Assembly: GCA_029204225.1 (NCBI GenBank)
Contig: CM055107.1
Location: 44,460,044-44,524,043, forward strand
DNA length: 64,000 nucleotides
Origin: Diphasiastrum complanatum
Taxonomy: Eukaryota > Streptophyta > Lycopodiopsida > Lycopodiales > Lycopodiaceae
Direction: 5' to 3'
Position numbers and translations under genes: made by a program. The notes beneath the pieces were generated by a model that saw only the letters and a list, made by a program, of their open reading frames with translations, did not search any database and had not been told where the DNA came from. Positions 22,205 to 34,133 of the stretch are shown here, piece by piece. Each line of letters begins with the position of its first letter. The stretch's first letter is position 1.

Positions 22205-22809
22205 TGATCTTGGGTTTAGAAAGAGAACAAATCAAACAGTCTTGCCAATGTAAAAAAATCAGCATCTACTCTATGAATGAGATGCAAACTCTAATAGAAC
22301 TTGATCAAACATGAACAAATCATAAAGTTTTGTTTCTATCCATACAAAAATAGAAAGCTACTATATTTCACACGTGTGGATCCAAAAATAACAAATATAG
22401 ATCATTCTACACGTAGAATTGCAAGCAATCACAAGTATAGTGCACCAATGGATAGTAGAACCCAAGAGAACCATGTATAAGCATGAAATGAGATAGAGAA
22501 GAGAGAAGATATGTCTCTCCATGAGCTACATCCTTTTATAACAGGTCCAAATCTTATTTGGCCACTTGGCTTTCTCTCCAAAATGTAAAAACTATTATTT
22601 TTGTGTCTAGATTTAATGTACCCAACATTCAAATTTGAATCTACTCAAACTCGACTTCTAACTTTCCCACACTTTCAAAAAGCATTTATTCAAATGAAAT
22701 TTAGACTAATGAACTTTAAAAAGTCAAACTTCAAGTCTAATATAAAGTTGGCCTTAATTTGCCAAATATAGAAATGTAGCAAATATAACTAAACTAGCTG
22801 AATCTTTCA
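22205..22809 (-). repeat. Copia-F' 3' LTR
   Basis: 605 bp. Sense start TGAAAGATTC after the polypurine tract AAAAGGGAGCA, sense end CCCAAGATCA. The end about 320 bp match 26388-26710 in the opposite orientation. CACACGTGTG at 22369-22378. Confidence 0.8.
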
Positions 22810-22842
22810 TGCTCCCTTTTCAACTAGTTTTAGCATAGACTT

Positions 22843-24340
22843 TCATAGCACTCCAAGTGAAGTCCTATGCTTCATGAAGAAGTCTTTTCCCAATGCTTTG
22901 GTGACAATATTAGCTACACATTCCCTTGAGGACACATGTTGAAGCTCCACCTCCTTTGCAATGACTTGCTCACTTACAAAGTGATATTGCACCTCAATAT
23001 GTTTGCTCCTAGCATGAAAGATAGGATTGGTTGCCAAACTTTGGGCTGTTTGATTGTCACAAAAGATGATTGGGCTCTCTAAAAATCCTATCAAGTGAAG
23101 ATCCTTGATCATCCTCTTGACCCATACCATCTCATTTGTGCAATGTGTAAGAGCTTTGTACTCGGCCTCACTAGATGACAATGAGATAGTGGCTTGTTTC
23201 TTTGACATCCATGATATAGCTCCATCACCTATGAAAATACAATGAGAACTAATGGATTTCCTATCCATTACATCTCCAGCATAGTCTAAATCTGAAAATC
23301 CCAAAACATTAGATGATGATCTCTCATACAATATGCCAAAATTTTGAGTTCCAATGATGTATCTCAAAACTTGTTTTCCTAGCTTCCAATGCTTCTCACT
23401 AGGATCTTGCATGAATTGGCTCAATCTCCCAACACAATAGCTTAGATCTGGTCTTGTGATGATTAGATAGATGAAGTGAAACAACTAGCTTCCTATAGAG
23501 AGTAATGTCCTCAAAGGATCTTTCATTACCTCTTATAGTTAGCGTTACATTTGACTCCATAGGTGTTTCACAAGATTTTGCATCTACCATATGAAATTTT
23601 TCTAGAATAGAATTAGAATACTTCTCTTGACAATGAAAGTAGATTGAGAAGATCTAATCACTTCTATTCCTAAAATGTAATTCAAATTATCAAGATTATA
23701 CCCTTCACATCTTGATTGTCTCCACCACTCATGATGATATCATCCACATAGATTAGCAAGATGGTAACATCATTTCCAGCAAACCTACAAAAAAGTGAAT
23801 GATCATACTCACTCATAAAAAAGCCTTGAGAGAGTAAAAATGTGTTAAACTTAGCATACCAACTCCTTGGTACTTGTTTGAGGCCATACAAACTCTCTTT
23901 TGTAGTAGACACACATGATTTGGCTTTGTTGATGAAATGTAGCTCTTAGGTTGCTCCATGTACACTTCTTCCTCAAGATCACCATTCAAGAATGCATTTG
24001 TAATGTCCATTTGCCATAGATCCCATCCATAAAGTGTAGCAAGTGATGTGATCACTTGAATGCTTATCATCTTTGCCATGGGTGCAAAGGTCTCATCATA
24101 GTCAATCCCTTGTTCTTGAGCATATCCTTTTACCACTAACCTTGCCTTGTACTTGTTGATAGATCCATTTTGGTTTGTCTTCACCTTGAAGATCAATTTT
24201 TTATCCCAATAGCTTTATTTTCCTTAGGTAACTCCACCAATCTCCATGTTCCATTCTTCATAAGAGCTTGATATTCAAGATCCACTCCTCTTATTTCCCT
24301 GCTTCATCTACACTTGTAGGTTCATCAAAAGAGGTTAGGA
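22843..24340 (-). pseudogene. Copia-F' reverse transcriptase and RNase H
   Basis: Reverse transcriptase motifs: YKARLVVKGYAQE, DYDETFAPMAKM, QMDITNAFLNGDLEEEVYM and an intact IYVDDIIMSGGD. Frame changes occur near 23900, 23690 and 23490. RNase H (23484-22843): YAGDVMDRKSISSH, ATISLSSSEAEYKAL, CDNQTAQSLATNPI, HIEVQYHFVSEQV. It ends 34 bases before the 3' LTR. The breaks make it a pseudogene, but the catalytic boxes themselves are kept. Confidence 0.9.
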
Positions 24341-24541
24341 AAGCAAAATAATTTCCAGAAACTACTTGCTTATCTTTTTCATCATATGTGAGCCTTGAGG
24401 TACTTGTCTTTCCCTTGATGTTCTCTTTGGCTTTTGACCATCATCATCACCATCTAAAGTAGGATCCACATCAATATCAAGAATGTTAGATCCATCCACA
24501 TCATCATCAATAATACTTGAAGATACTTTTGGAATGTTCCT
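24341..24541 (-). pseudogene. Copia-F' integrase-RT linker
   Basis: Acidic linker (SSSIIDDDVDGSNILDID), collinear with copia-F at about 21130-21310. Its upstream side is cut by the solo LTR. Confidence 0.8.
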
Positions 24542-25211
24542 TGTACAGTACTTGAGGACCATAAATGGATCTTTGAATGATCTACAAGGTTGATTGTGTG
24601 CTTGATTAACAATCTATCAGATACTAGTCAACAAATCAAGATCTAGTTTTGTAGTTTGATAAAAAAAACAAGTAGTGACAATCAAAGCATTGATCTGAAT
24701 CCCGAGTTAACACATGTGAGAAGAAGACTATTGTATGACCTGTAGACAGTAGTTTATGTGTGCCAAAGCTTGGTTTCATTGGAATCAATCACAATCACAA
24801 TACATAGAGAGAAAATCTGAGTTTCCTTTTGGAGCTCCAAAAATATTCTAACTTCTCACTATGGAGAGATGAAGCTACATAGTAAACTCACTTCCTTTGC
24901 AAAGTTAGGTGAAAATCTAGCATGTAATAAGGAAGTAGACTCAAGTTTCTTGCCCTAAAATGAAACCCTAGCCTAGATCCTAGAGTCATGTTTGGTAGGT
25001 GCATGGTTGGTACAAATCTCATCATAAATCAAGATCTAATCCTACAAAGTAGGAATCACTATCAAAATGGACACAACCACTCCTCTTGACTTGCGCTAAC
25101 CTACATTAGGTGTAGATTTCCATGTGGCACTTTGGCCATACAAGTGTCAAACAAAAAATATAGACAAAATGTACAGTATTCTACATGGCTAGATTTGCCA
25201 ACATAGGCACA
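24542..25211 (-). repeat. Solo LTR of copia family G
   Basis: 670 bp, similar to the G LTRs at 42559-43247 and 47841-48480, with TG...CA ends. Flanked by TTCCT (24537-24541) and TTCCC (25212-25216), a 4/5 target-site duplication. Reading across it restores the copia-F' integrase C-terminus. The product of LTR-LTR recombination. Confidence 0.85.
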
Positions 25212-25880
25212 TTCCCCTCATAAAAAATGACATCTCTACCAACAATCACCTTTTTAATAGTAGGAATATAAACCTTGTAGGCTTTACTCACCTCACTCGG
25301 CCTCCTCTTGAATAGAGTCTCAAAAGGTGTCCTTCCATCCAAAATAGCACTCGGCCACCTATTGCACAAGAAATTAGCACACAACAAAGCTTGATCCCAA
25401 AATGGTTTATCAAGTTTAGAACTTAACCTCATGGCTTTAGCACTTTTACACAAAGTCCTATTCTTCCTTTCAGCCACTCCATTTTTTTGTGGGGTCCTTG
25501 ATGTCTTACACTCCCTCTTGGTAGATATGTACTCACCACCATTGTCACTCCTTAAGCACTTGAACTTTGTCGAAAATTAGTTCTCTCTTGCATTCTTGAA
25601 CTTAACAAAGACATCATACACTTCATCTTTGCTCTTTAGTAGATAGATCCAACAAAATCTACTAAAATCATCAATGAAAGTTACTACATCTTAGCTCCAC
25701 TATTGCTACTTGTAGTAAATTCATGAATATCCAAATGTACAAGTTGAAAAGGCTTTGCAGATCTAGATATAGATCTAGTATAAGGTAGTCTATGTGACTT
25801 AGACAAAGCACAAGACTCACAAACATGATTGATGCCACTCAAGAAACTTGGAAGGCCTATCACAACCTTCTTTCTAGCCA
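25212..25880 (-). pseudogene. Copia-F' integrase
   Basis: Sense order: CESCALSKSHRLPY zinc region (25830-25790), then a broken core, then ERKNRTLCKSAKAMRL (catalytic glutamate present), FWDQALLCANFLCNR, RTPFETLFKRRP and VGRDVIFYEGN. About 25 codons around the FGCTCYVN box are missing relative to copia-F. Several stops lie in 25500-25690. Confidence 0.85.
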
Positions 25881-26387
25881 TTACCTCAATGACTTGAAGT
25901 TGAGGTGTCCCATCCTTTTATGCCAAACCTCTTGAATAGGTATTTGGTCTCTTGCAACACATCCAAGTTGGTTAGCAATAACACAAGAATCTAGTTTGAA
26001 CAACTTCCCTTGTCTTTTGTCTTTTCCAATCAAGACATCCTTTCTTTTGATCATACAAGCATCTCCATCAAACTCAACCTTGAGGCCTTTAATTAGCATT
26101 TGACTCACACTAAGCAAATTTTTGGCAATAGATGGAATAAACAAGACATCCTCCAAATGAACATTCCTATTTGTAGAGAAAGAGATAGATGTGCCAATCC
26201 CTTTGATTTGCACACTCACCATCATTGTCGTGTAGATCAACCTCTTGTCATCTCCATATGTCAACAAAGAATTGAAGTACTCTTTGTGAAAAGTCATGTG
26301 TGAACTTTTTCCACTATCAATCCACCAAGGATCTAGATCTCCATCATTAGCAAGCATACATGAAGACATCACAACTATGTAACTCAT
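25881..26387 (-). pseudogene. Copia-F' protease and gag-pre
   Basis: WWIDSGKSSHMTF (A to K after D-S-G), NLLSVSQMLIKGLKVEF, IQEVWHKRMGHLNFKS. Collinear with 19830-20330. The frame is open, but gag is absent because the sequence switches at 26388 to an inverted LTR fragment. Confidence 0.85.
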
Positions 26388-26710
26388 GGAGAGACATATC
26401 TTCTCTCTTCTCTATCTCATTTCATGCTTATACATGGTTCTCTTGGGTTCTATTATCCATTGGTGCACTGCTATACTTGTGGTTGCTTGCAATTATATGT
26501 GTAGAATGATCTATATTTGTTATTTTTGGATCCACACATGTGAAATATAGTAGCTTGCTGGTTTTTTATAGAAAACAATAATACTTTATGATTTGGTTCA
26601 TGTTTGATCAAGTTCTATTAGAGTTTGCATCTCATTCATAGAGTAGATGCTGATTTTTCTACATCGGCATGTGGAATGTTGATTTGTTCTCTTTCTAAAC
26701 CCAAGGTCAA
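26388..26710 (+). repeat. Copia-F family LTR, 3' fragment
   Basis: Inverted copy of 22205-22530, ending at CCCAAGGTCA. There is no primer site after it; copia-D begins at once. It could be the end of the 3' LTR of the plus-strand copia-F. Confidence 0.75.
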
Positions 26711-27805
26711 ATTGAAGTTGAGGAGGATGAGACAAAGATAGCATTCATGGCTATAATGCAAGATGAACCAGAATTGATCAGCCAACAATATTCTTCAAAC
26801 AGTTGTGCAGAAATCATAGAAATCAAGAGTGCATTAAAAGGATTCTGAGGCACCACAGACATGGGATGGTATCTCGACTCAGCTACAACGAAACACATGA
26901 CCTTCAACAAAAGTTCTTTCGTCACCTATGAGCTAATTGCAGAGGGAAGGGAAGTGACAATAGGAGACAAAGGAGTGATCACAGCTGTGGGAGTTGGGAC
27001 AATTAGCCTTCGACTTCCCAATGACAGAAGGTTCGCGTTGAGTGAAGTCTTGCATGTGCCAAACATTTTCAAGAACTTGATTTTAGTTGCTTGCATTGTT
27101 GACATGGATCTAGAGATTATATTTTCAAGAAAAAAATGTAACATGCTCATAGATGATGTAGCCATATCTATAGGAAAAAGAAGAGTCGTATTATACCAAT
27201 TGATAGTCAATACAGAGCAGCGGGAAATAGCGTATGTGGCCTCAACAGAGATAGAGAAGAATGACATGTGGCACAAGAGACTGGGACACCGAGGATTGGC
27301 AGGACTGCATCAATTGGCACAAGGAAACATAGTTAGGGACTTCGATTTCAATCCCAGCACAGACATAGAAAGATGCGATGCATGTCTGTATGGAAAGCAG
27401 AACATAGAACGGTTTGCAAGCTACGAAGGAAAAAGATAGGGGCAATTGTTGAATTTGATCCACTCAGAATCTGTGGACCCATGGAAACTGAATCAATTGG
27501 AGGAGTGAGATATTTTGTCATCTTCATAGATGACTACTCATGAATGGTGTTCATCAGATTCTTGAAGTCAAAAGGTCAGACGTTCTAGGTGTTTAAATCA
27601 TTTAAACAATACGTCAAGAAATAGATAGACAGAAGAATCAAAATGCTAAGGACAGACAATGGCGGTGAATATAGGAGCAATGCCTTCGATAATTTTTGTG
27701 AGATGGGATATATAGAGAATTCATTGCCCCATAAACTCCCCAACAAAACGTGGTCTCAGAGTGGAAGAACAGGGTGATTATAGAAAAGGTGAGGTGCCTA
27801 CTACG
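26711..27805 (+). pseudogene. Copia-D: protease, gag-pre and integrase core fragment
   Basis: A different copia family. WYLDSATTKHMTFNKSSF (protease with DSA in place of DSG), AVGVGTISLRL, VLHVPNIFKNLILV, then WHKRLGHRGLAGLHQLA and CDACLYGKQNIERF (HHCC zinc finger), FIDDYS and LRTDNGGEYRS with the catalytic aspartates, and WKNRVIIEKVR where the conserved E-R-K-N should be. Stops at 27439, 27541 and beyond. It ends just before the FLWAEA region, which is present on the minus strand at 10200-10040. This supports a former single element broken by an inversion. Confidence 0.8.
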
Positions 27806-27827
27806 CATGACAATAAAATGTTTTGAT

Positions 27828-28274
27828 TTTAACTAACTCATCATCTTTGATTTTATCATCTATAAAAGACAACTCCTTATTCAAAGATTTGATCCTAAAG
27901 ACATAATTTTGGGCACTTTCACTACTTCCTTTCATGCTTTGAGGATTTGATTCCTAAGCATGAGTATCCTTGAAGTATTCTTGGATCCATAAATTGATTT
28001 TAATGAATGCCATGCCTCTTTGGATGTGGTACAAGATGAGATTTCCTTCAAAAGTTCATTACTTACATTCATTTTTATGCAATGTAATGCAACTCTACAT
28101 CTCCTTTTGTACTTTACCAATTCAACTCCTCCTTGAGGTTCTACTTCCACCTCAAGTACTATGTCATAAAGATCATGGAGTACAAGCAAAGACTCCATTC
28201 AAACTATCCAATTAGCATAATTAGTGGATGAGCCTTTCACTAGCTTCAAGCAAAAAACCACCCATTGATGCCAT
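27828..28274 (-). pseudogene. Copia-B gag, N-terminal part
   Basis: ATG at 28274 (MASMGG.LLEASERL), then MESLLVLHDLYDIVLE, KRRCRVALHCIKMNVSNELL, TSKEAWHSLKSIYGSKNTSR and LRNQILK, closely like the copia-G gag. A stop near 28210 and frame changes near 27935. It breaks off at about 27828 after DDELV, about 30 residues before the point where the plus-strand copia-B part starts at 10531. Confidence 0.85.
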
Positions 28275-28862
28275 TTTTGAATGTGAAAAAACACTAGAAA
28301 CTCTTATGGTTTCTCTAAGAGATCTGAACCTAAAGTCTTCTAGCAATTTAAAAGCATATAGACACAATCCTATCACTCATGAACCAATCTAGAATGATGC
28401 AAATTTAGATTCTAGTCTCAATCTTGCAAAATCACTCCTTAATCTATGATTTTTGGCAATTATCTCTCTCAACTTCAACATGCACTCAAAAAATCAGAAA
28501 AACTCATTTAATGCACCTGATTCAAGCTTCAAATTTAAATTTTTGGCCAATCTAATCCAAGAACAAATCATAGGAATAGAATCTCTATAGAAGAAGCTTG
28601 ATTTTGCATTAAAAATCTCTCAATTTGGGTGTGTGAGTCAAATTGTATAAATTTTTGAATTTTCTCAACCAAAACCAGACCTATACAACCTCACACGTGT
28701 GAAAAGTGTTCCTACGGCCCACAACAAGTTTTGGAACAAAAATTTTGAGAATATCTATCAAATCCAACTCGCTACACAAAAATTGGCTAGTTTCCAAAAA
28801 CTTGCTAATTTGGGCTTAGTTTTGGATCAATCTCATCAATATCAATAAATCCTCTTGTACTT
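28275..28862 (-). other. Copia-B leader
   Basis: Untranslated region between primer site and gag start; contains a CACACGTGTG palindrome at 28692-28701. No coding support. Confidence 0.6.
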
Positions 28863-28875
28863 GGCTCTGATACCA
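28863..28875 (-). other. Copia-B primer binding site
   Basis: Minus strand TGGTATCAGAGCC directly after the LTR end TTTCCACA. Confidence 0.95.
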
Positions 28876-29376
28876 TGTGGAAACCTGCAAAATAGGACAA
28901 GAATGGATCTTAATCTGATCCACAAGAGGGACTAGATGTTAGATACAATTGATCTATCAATCTACACAAGATTTAGATCAATCTAGATCATTTCTAGGCA
29001 TGAAAATCTAACAAGAACAATCATTAATGAAGGTAAATGTACTTGTTGGTTTCACATGTGTGAAGACCTGTCAGAGTACGGACTCCAACCTGAAAACAAA
29101 GTACACTAAGATAGAAACTCAAAACTTTCAAAACAAATGAAGACAAATGGAGAGATTGACACAAAATTGCTTCCAAAATCAAGATTGATGTTTCATATTG
29201 ATTATGGCCAGATATGCCTCTATATATACACTTTTTGGAGCTCGAGGTACTGATCATGCATCAACTCTCACACGTGTGAGGATGCTTTGTCATATGATGA
29301 ATCATCATGCAAAATTGACACTTGGATCAAACTCTCTATTTTGAGCACTTTTGGTCCAATTTCCTACTATATGGAG
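28876..29376 (-). repeat. Copia-B 5' LTR, truncated
   Basis: Matches the last roughly 500 bases of 13993-14817. Similarity stops at about 29376, so the sense start is lost. CACACGTGTG at 29269-29278. Confidence 0.85.
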
Positions 29377-29715
29377 AAATGTAAAATCGCCATTTGCATT
29401 GGTGCACCTTGGTAGTTGACAATGGATGGAACACAAAATTAGAAATGATTAGCAATACATAAAACAAACTAGATAAATGCATTGAGACGAATAAAAGACA
29501 TGTATATAATAGCTGAATTTGAGTCTAGTGCAACTAGTCTTTCGATATTAGCAATACAATTGCAAGATAAATTAAACCAAATTTTAGGATCATTCTAATT
29601 AAATTCCTACTCATTTAGATTTGCCACAAGGCCAACTGCAATTTTGTAATCCATGCTCATTGGTTTGTGACAAGGCCAAATGCAATCTTGTGAAGAGCGA
29701 CGCTAGCCTTGTACT

Positions 29716-29774
29716 GATGCACATAGGCATGGATCAGATTATGCCACGTAACACAAACCATGCCTATGTGCATC
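29716..29774. repeat. Perfect 17-bp inverted repeat (hairpin)
   Basis: Arms GATGCACATAGGCATGG (29716-29732) and its exact reverse complement (29758-29774), loop 25 bases. Confidence 0.8.
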
Positions 29775-30142
29775 ATTACATGGCTAGCCCCGCTTTTCAG
29801 TTATCCCAAACCAATGAAAATTGAGATTTGCATATTGTTCTACTTATGTGCCAATTGAGGGGTTGCTCGAGGGGTTGGTGTTAAGGGGCTTAGGGTTGCA
29901 TACTCCTAAACTAATGAAAACAACAAGAATCTGCATGATCTGCTTGATAAGAGTCTAAATTTGTACAATCAACTGCAAAAGAGTATGTCATTGAGGAGTT
30001 CAAGGTGTTTTTGATCAATTCTTCTTTGCTTTTGGATCTTTGTACAGAGAAAGTTCTCGCCAGTTTCTTTACTATACTATATTGTCGGTTTTCTTGATTT
30101 CCAAAAAATGGATACATCTATCAACTGGGGTAGGAATTAGCT

Positions 30143-30222
30143 GAGGTCGGAATAGACCTCAGAATATCTGGATCTGTTTAAGGCAATATATCATCTCTTA
30201 TTTCGAGGTCCATTCCGACCTC
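30143..30222. repeat. Inverted-repeat unit, copy 1
   Basis: Arms GAGGTCGGAATAGACCTC (30143-30160) and GAGGTCCATTCCGACCTC (30205-30222) pair at 17 of 18 positions; each arm is itself bounded by GAGGTC/GACCTC. The same unit recurs at 30470-30549, about 32938-33020 and about 33296-33378. Confidence 0.8.
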
Positions 30223-30469
30223 TGCTCATACATTTTTTACAATTAATAAACAGATTATATGCTAGATTGTTATCAGCTCATAAACGCTAAATTATATACC
30301 TCTGCTCATAAATGCTTATCTCCTATATTTTGTTGTAGATGCATGTTTTGTTGTGTAGGAATACATTTTATTTTATTTTACATAAGGATTTATGAAAATA
30401 CATCGACACATTTAGAAACAATTCTCTACATTTATTAATGAATTTGTTGATAATGAGAGGGAATCAGTG

Positions 30470-30549
30470 GAGGTTGGAACAAACCTCGGAATATATGGAT
30501 CTGTTCAAGGCACTACATCATCTTTTATTTCGAGGTCCATTCTGACCTC
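30470..30549. repeat. Inverted-repeat unit, copy 2
   Basis: Same layout as 30143-30222, with several substitutions in the arms. Confidence 0.7.
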
Positions 30550-30983
30550 TGCTCTTACATTCAAAAACAAATATCTTGTAAACATTGGCAATTTGTGCCT
30601 GAACAATGCTAGATTATTACCACCTCAGTTGATATCAAGATTACAAAATTCTCACCCCAATTGATATATCAAAATGAGCAAAATGTGACTCAACACCACC
30701 ACATTTTTTAGATTCTTTCACCACATTGAGGCCTTCATGTTGCCTTCTTGATTACGTTTGTTCTTAAAATGATGACACTTCTCCACTAGTGTCTTTATGA
30801 ACCCGCTGGGAAACTCCATAGTTGGCCTAAGAAAACAAATGATCCCCACTCTCAACAATTCATGATATAAATAATAAATGTTTCAAGCTTACTAGTTCGT
30901 GCTACTCTAATTTGTAGGATCTTAATCTAGTCCTGTTATTTTAATTTACAGGATCATAAATTGTGTTGTGTATTGGTTATGTT

Positions 30984-31109
<126 letters not shown>

Positions 31110-31426
31110 AAAGATAACCAACAGTCCCAATTCTAGGAAGGTGTGTAGCCCTTCTTTTATTTTGATAAAGACGTGGTTCAATTGTTTCTTGTTGGATGAT
31201 AAGTTCCATGAGAAAGCCCAAACGTCGTAGGGAGGGAGCATGTGGTGACATTTTGGGATAGGATATAACCGTACGGTTTGGGAGTTTTGATTAGCACTCT
31301 ACTATGTATCTTTTTTTTTTATCCTCGTGTGTGCTTAGGTTTTAGGGTTTAGGGTGTGCGTGTACATGTGCGTGTGTGATGCCATTCGTTTATGTTTCAT
31401 GATTTGTAGGTCTTAATTTATTCATG

Positions 31427-31437
31427 TGTGTGTGTGT

Positions 31438-31468
<31 letters not shown>
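31427..31468. repeat. (GT)n microsatellite
   Basis: GT repeat with a single GTAT interruption. Confidence 0.9.
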
Positions 31469-32186
31469 GTTCTTGTATCATATTCCGAGCTATTATAGGT
31501 ATTGAGTCAAAGCTACGAGGGCAATACCAACATATAAATCAATTTTCCATCTATAATTAACCACATATCCTAAACTCTAACAATATTGGTGAACACACGA
31601 ATCCATTGAGGATGCAAAGGGGGCTAACTAGCTCCATGATCGAATTGTCTGTGTCGATAGGGTGTCTCACCTAAAAATGACAACACCAAAGAGGCATATG
31701 GTGTGCAGGTCGTTGATGTTCTTAAACCTCATGGTTCACCACATTGAAATGAGAAAAGCGTGTTTGCTACTTCAAACTTAATAACTCTAAAAGATTGCAT
31801 GAGGTTCATTTGGCTTCAAACAAGTGTCCACATGTAACCACTTTGAAGTATTGAGTTCGAAGTAGCAACATCTTTTTTTGTCTTCGACGCTACGAACTGT
31901 GTGGTTCAGGGACTGCCATGGGCCTACACACCATAGTCCTCCTTTGTGTCATCATAGAAGAGACACCCCCTCATTACGTACGAGTCACTTGTGGGGCCAG
32001 TGAGTCTCTTATTGATGTCTATTCCTCAACGTGGTTTAATATGAATCATCATTGTTGTTTGAACTTGAAATGGTCATGAATTGACAATGCACATGTGTTG
32101 GTATTGACGTTGTAGCTATGAGTCAGTATACATAAAAGTTTTGGCATCCATTTTACAATAATCAAATTTTTAGCCCATGGGACAAA

Positions 32187-32297
<111 letters not shown>

Positions 32298-32393
32298 ATA
32301 ATGTTATTTTAATATATGCTAGATTATATACCTCTACTCATAAATTTTTACATAAATGTTTATCTCCTATCTTTTGTTGTAGATGCAAGTTTT

Positions 32394-32395
<2 letters not shown>

Positions 32396-32436
<41 letters not shown>
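32396..32436. repeat. (GA)n microsatellite, about 41 bp
   Basis: Follows TTTTGTA and precedes the AAAGATAACCA block, as at 33497 where only GAGAGAGA remains. Confidence 0.95.
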
Positions 32437-32438
<2 letters not shown>

Positions 32439-32937
32439 ATGAAAAAGCTAAAGATAACCAGCACTCCCAATTCTAGAAAGGTGTGTAGCCCTTGTTTGTT
32501 TTCGTTAAAGGCGTGGTTTAAATGTTTCTTGTTGGACGATAAGTTCCACGAGAAAGCCCAAATGTCGTAGGGAGGGAGCATGTGGTGACATTCTGGAATA
32601 GGATATAATCGTATGATTCCAGAGTTTAGGTTGGCACTCTACTATGATCTTTTTTTTTTTCTCCTCATGTGTGTTTAGGTTTTAGTTTTTAAGGTTTAGG
32701 GTGTGTGTGTGCAAGTGTGATGCCATTTGTTTATGTTCCATGATTGCCAATTCATGCACCCTCATAAATTTTCACACAAATTTGTATCTTCGATCTTTTG
32801 TTGTAGATGCACATTTTGTAGTTTTATTTACATTGAGTTTTATGAAAACAAACATACTCATCTTAGAAATAAATCTGTACTTTAATTTATAAATCTGTTG
32901 CTAATAGGTACATCTATTACCTGGGGTGGAAATCAGT

Positions 32938-33020
32938 TGAAGTCGGAACAGACCTCGATATATCTGGATCTATTTCAGGTAGTATACCATCTCTTATTCC
33001 GAGGTCCATTCCGACCTCTG
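32938..33020. repeat. Inverted-repeat unit, copy 3
   Basis: GAAGTCGGAACAGACCTCG with matching arm CGAGGTCCATTCCGACCTC; same loop sequence type (ATCTGGATCT). Confidence 0.7.
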
Positions 33021-33295
33021 CTCATACCTTTGCTACAGTTCATAAACAAATTATATGCTATATTGTTACCAGCTCATAAATGCTAGATTATATACCTCTG
33101 CTCATAAATTTTTACATAAATGTTTATCTACTATCCTTTGTTGTAGATGGATGTCTTGTAGTGTAGGACTACATTTAATTTTACTTATATTAGGTTTTAT
33201 GAAAACAGATCTACACATCTATGAAACAAATCTGTACTTTTATTTATAAATCTGTTGATAATGGGTACATCTATCATCTGGGGTGGGTATTAGAT

Positions 33296-33378
33296 GAGGT
33301 TGGAACAGACCTTGGAATATCTGGATCTGTTTAAGTCAGTATACCATCTCTTATTCCGAGGTCTATTCCGACCTCTGT
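33296..33378. repeat. Inverted-repeat unit, copy 4
   Basis: GAGGTTGGAACAGACCTTGG with matching arm CCGAGGTCTATTCCGACCTC; copy of the same unit. Confidence 0.7.
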
Positions 33379-34133
33379 TCATACGTTTGTATATATGCTA
33401 GATTGTTACCAGCTCATAAATGCTAGATTATATACCTCTGCTCATAAATTTTTACGTAAGTGTCTATCTCCTATCTTTTGTTGTAGATGCATGTTTTGTA
33501 GAGAGAGAAAGATCATGATAGAGTTAAAGATAACCAACACTCCCAATTCTAAGGAGGTGTGTAACCCTTGTTTTTTTCCGATAAAGGCATGGTTCAAATG
33601 TTTCTTGTTGGACGATAAGTTCCACAAGAAAGCCCAAACGCCATAGGGAGGGAGCATGTGGTGACATTCTGGAATAGGATATAACTGTACGGTTCGACAT
33701 ATAAATTAATTTTCCATTATAACTAACCACATACCCTAAACCTTAACAATATTGGTGAACACACGAATCCATTGAGGATTCAAAGGGGGCTAACTAGTTC
33801 CACAATCAAATTGTTTGTGCCAATAGGGTGTCTCACCTAAAAATGACAACACCAAAGAGGCATATGGTGTGCAGGCCATTGACGTTCTTGAACCTCATGG
33901 TTTACCACATCGAAATGAGAAAATGTGTCTGATACTTCGAACTCAATAACTCTAAAAGGTTGCATGAGATTCATTTGCATTCAAACAAATGTCCACATAT
34001 AACCACTTTGAAGTGTTGAGTTCAAAGTAGCAACATCATTTTCCTCCTTCGATGCTAAGAACCGTGTGGTTCAAGGATTCTCATGGGCCTACACACCATA
34101 GTCCTCTTTTGTGTCTTCATAGAAGAGAGTAAT

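Larger units (their letters stand above)
22205..26387 (-). mobile_element. Copia-F': second copy of the F family, minus strand
   Basis: In sense order: protease (26387), integrase, reverse transcriptase, RNase H, polypurine tract and 3' LTR (22809-22205). The 5' LTR and gag are missing. A solo LTR of family G interrupts the integrase end at 24542-25211. The outer LTR edge sits exactly at the end of the plus-strand copia-F coding sequence, suggesting nesting of one F copy in another. Confidence 0.85.
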
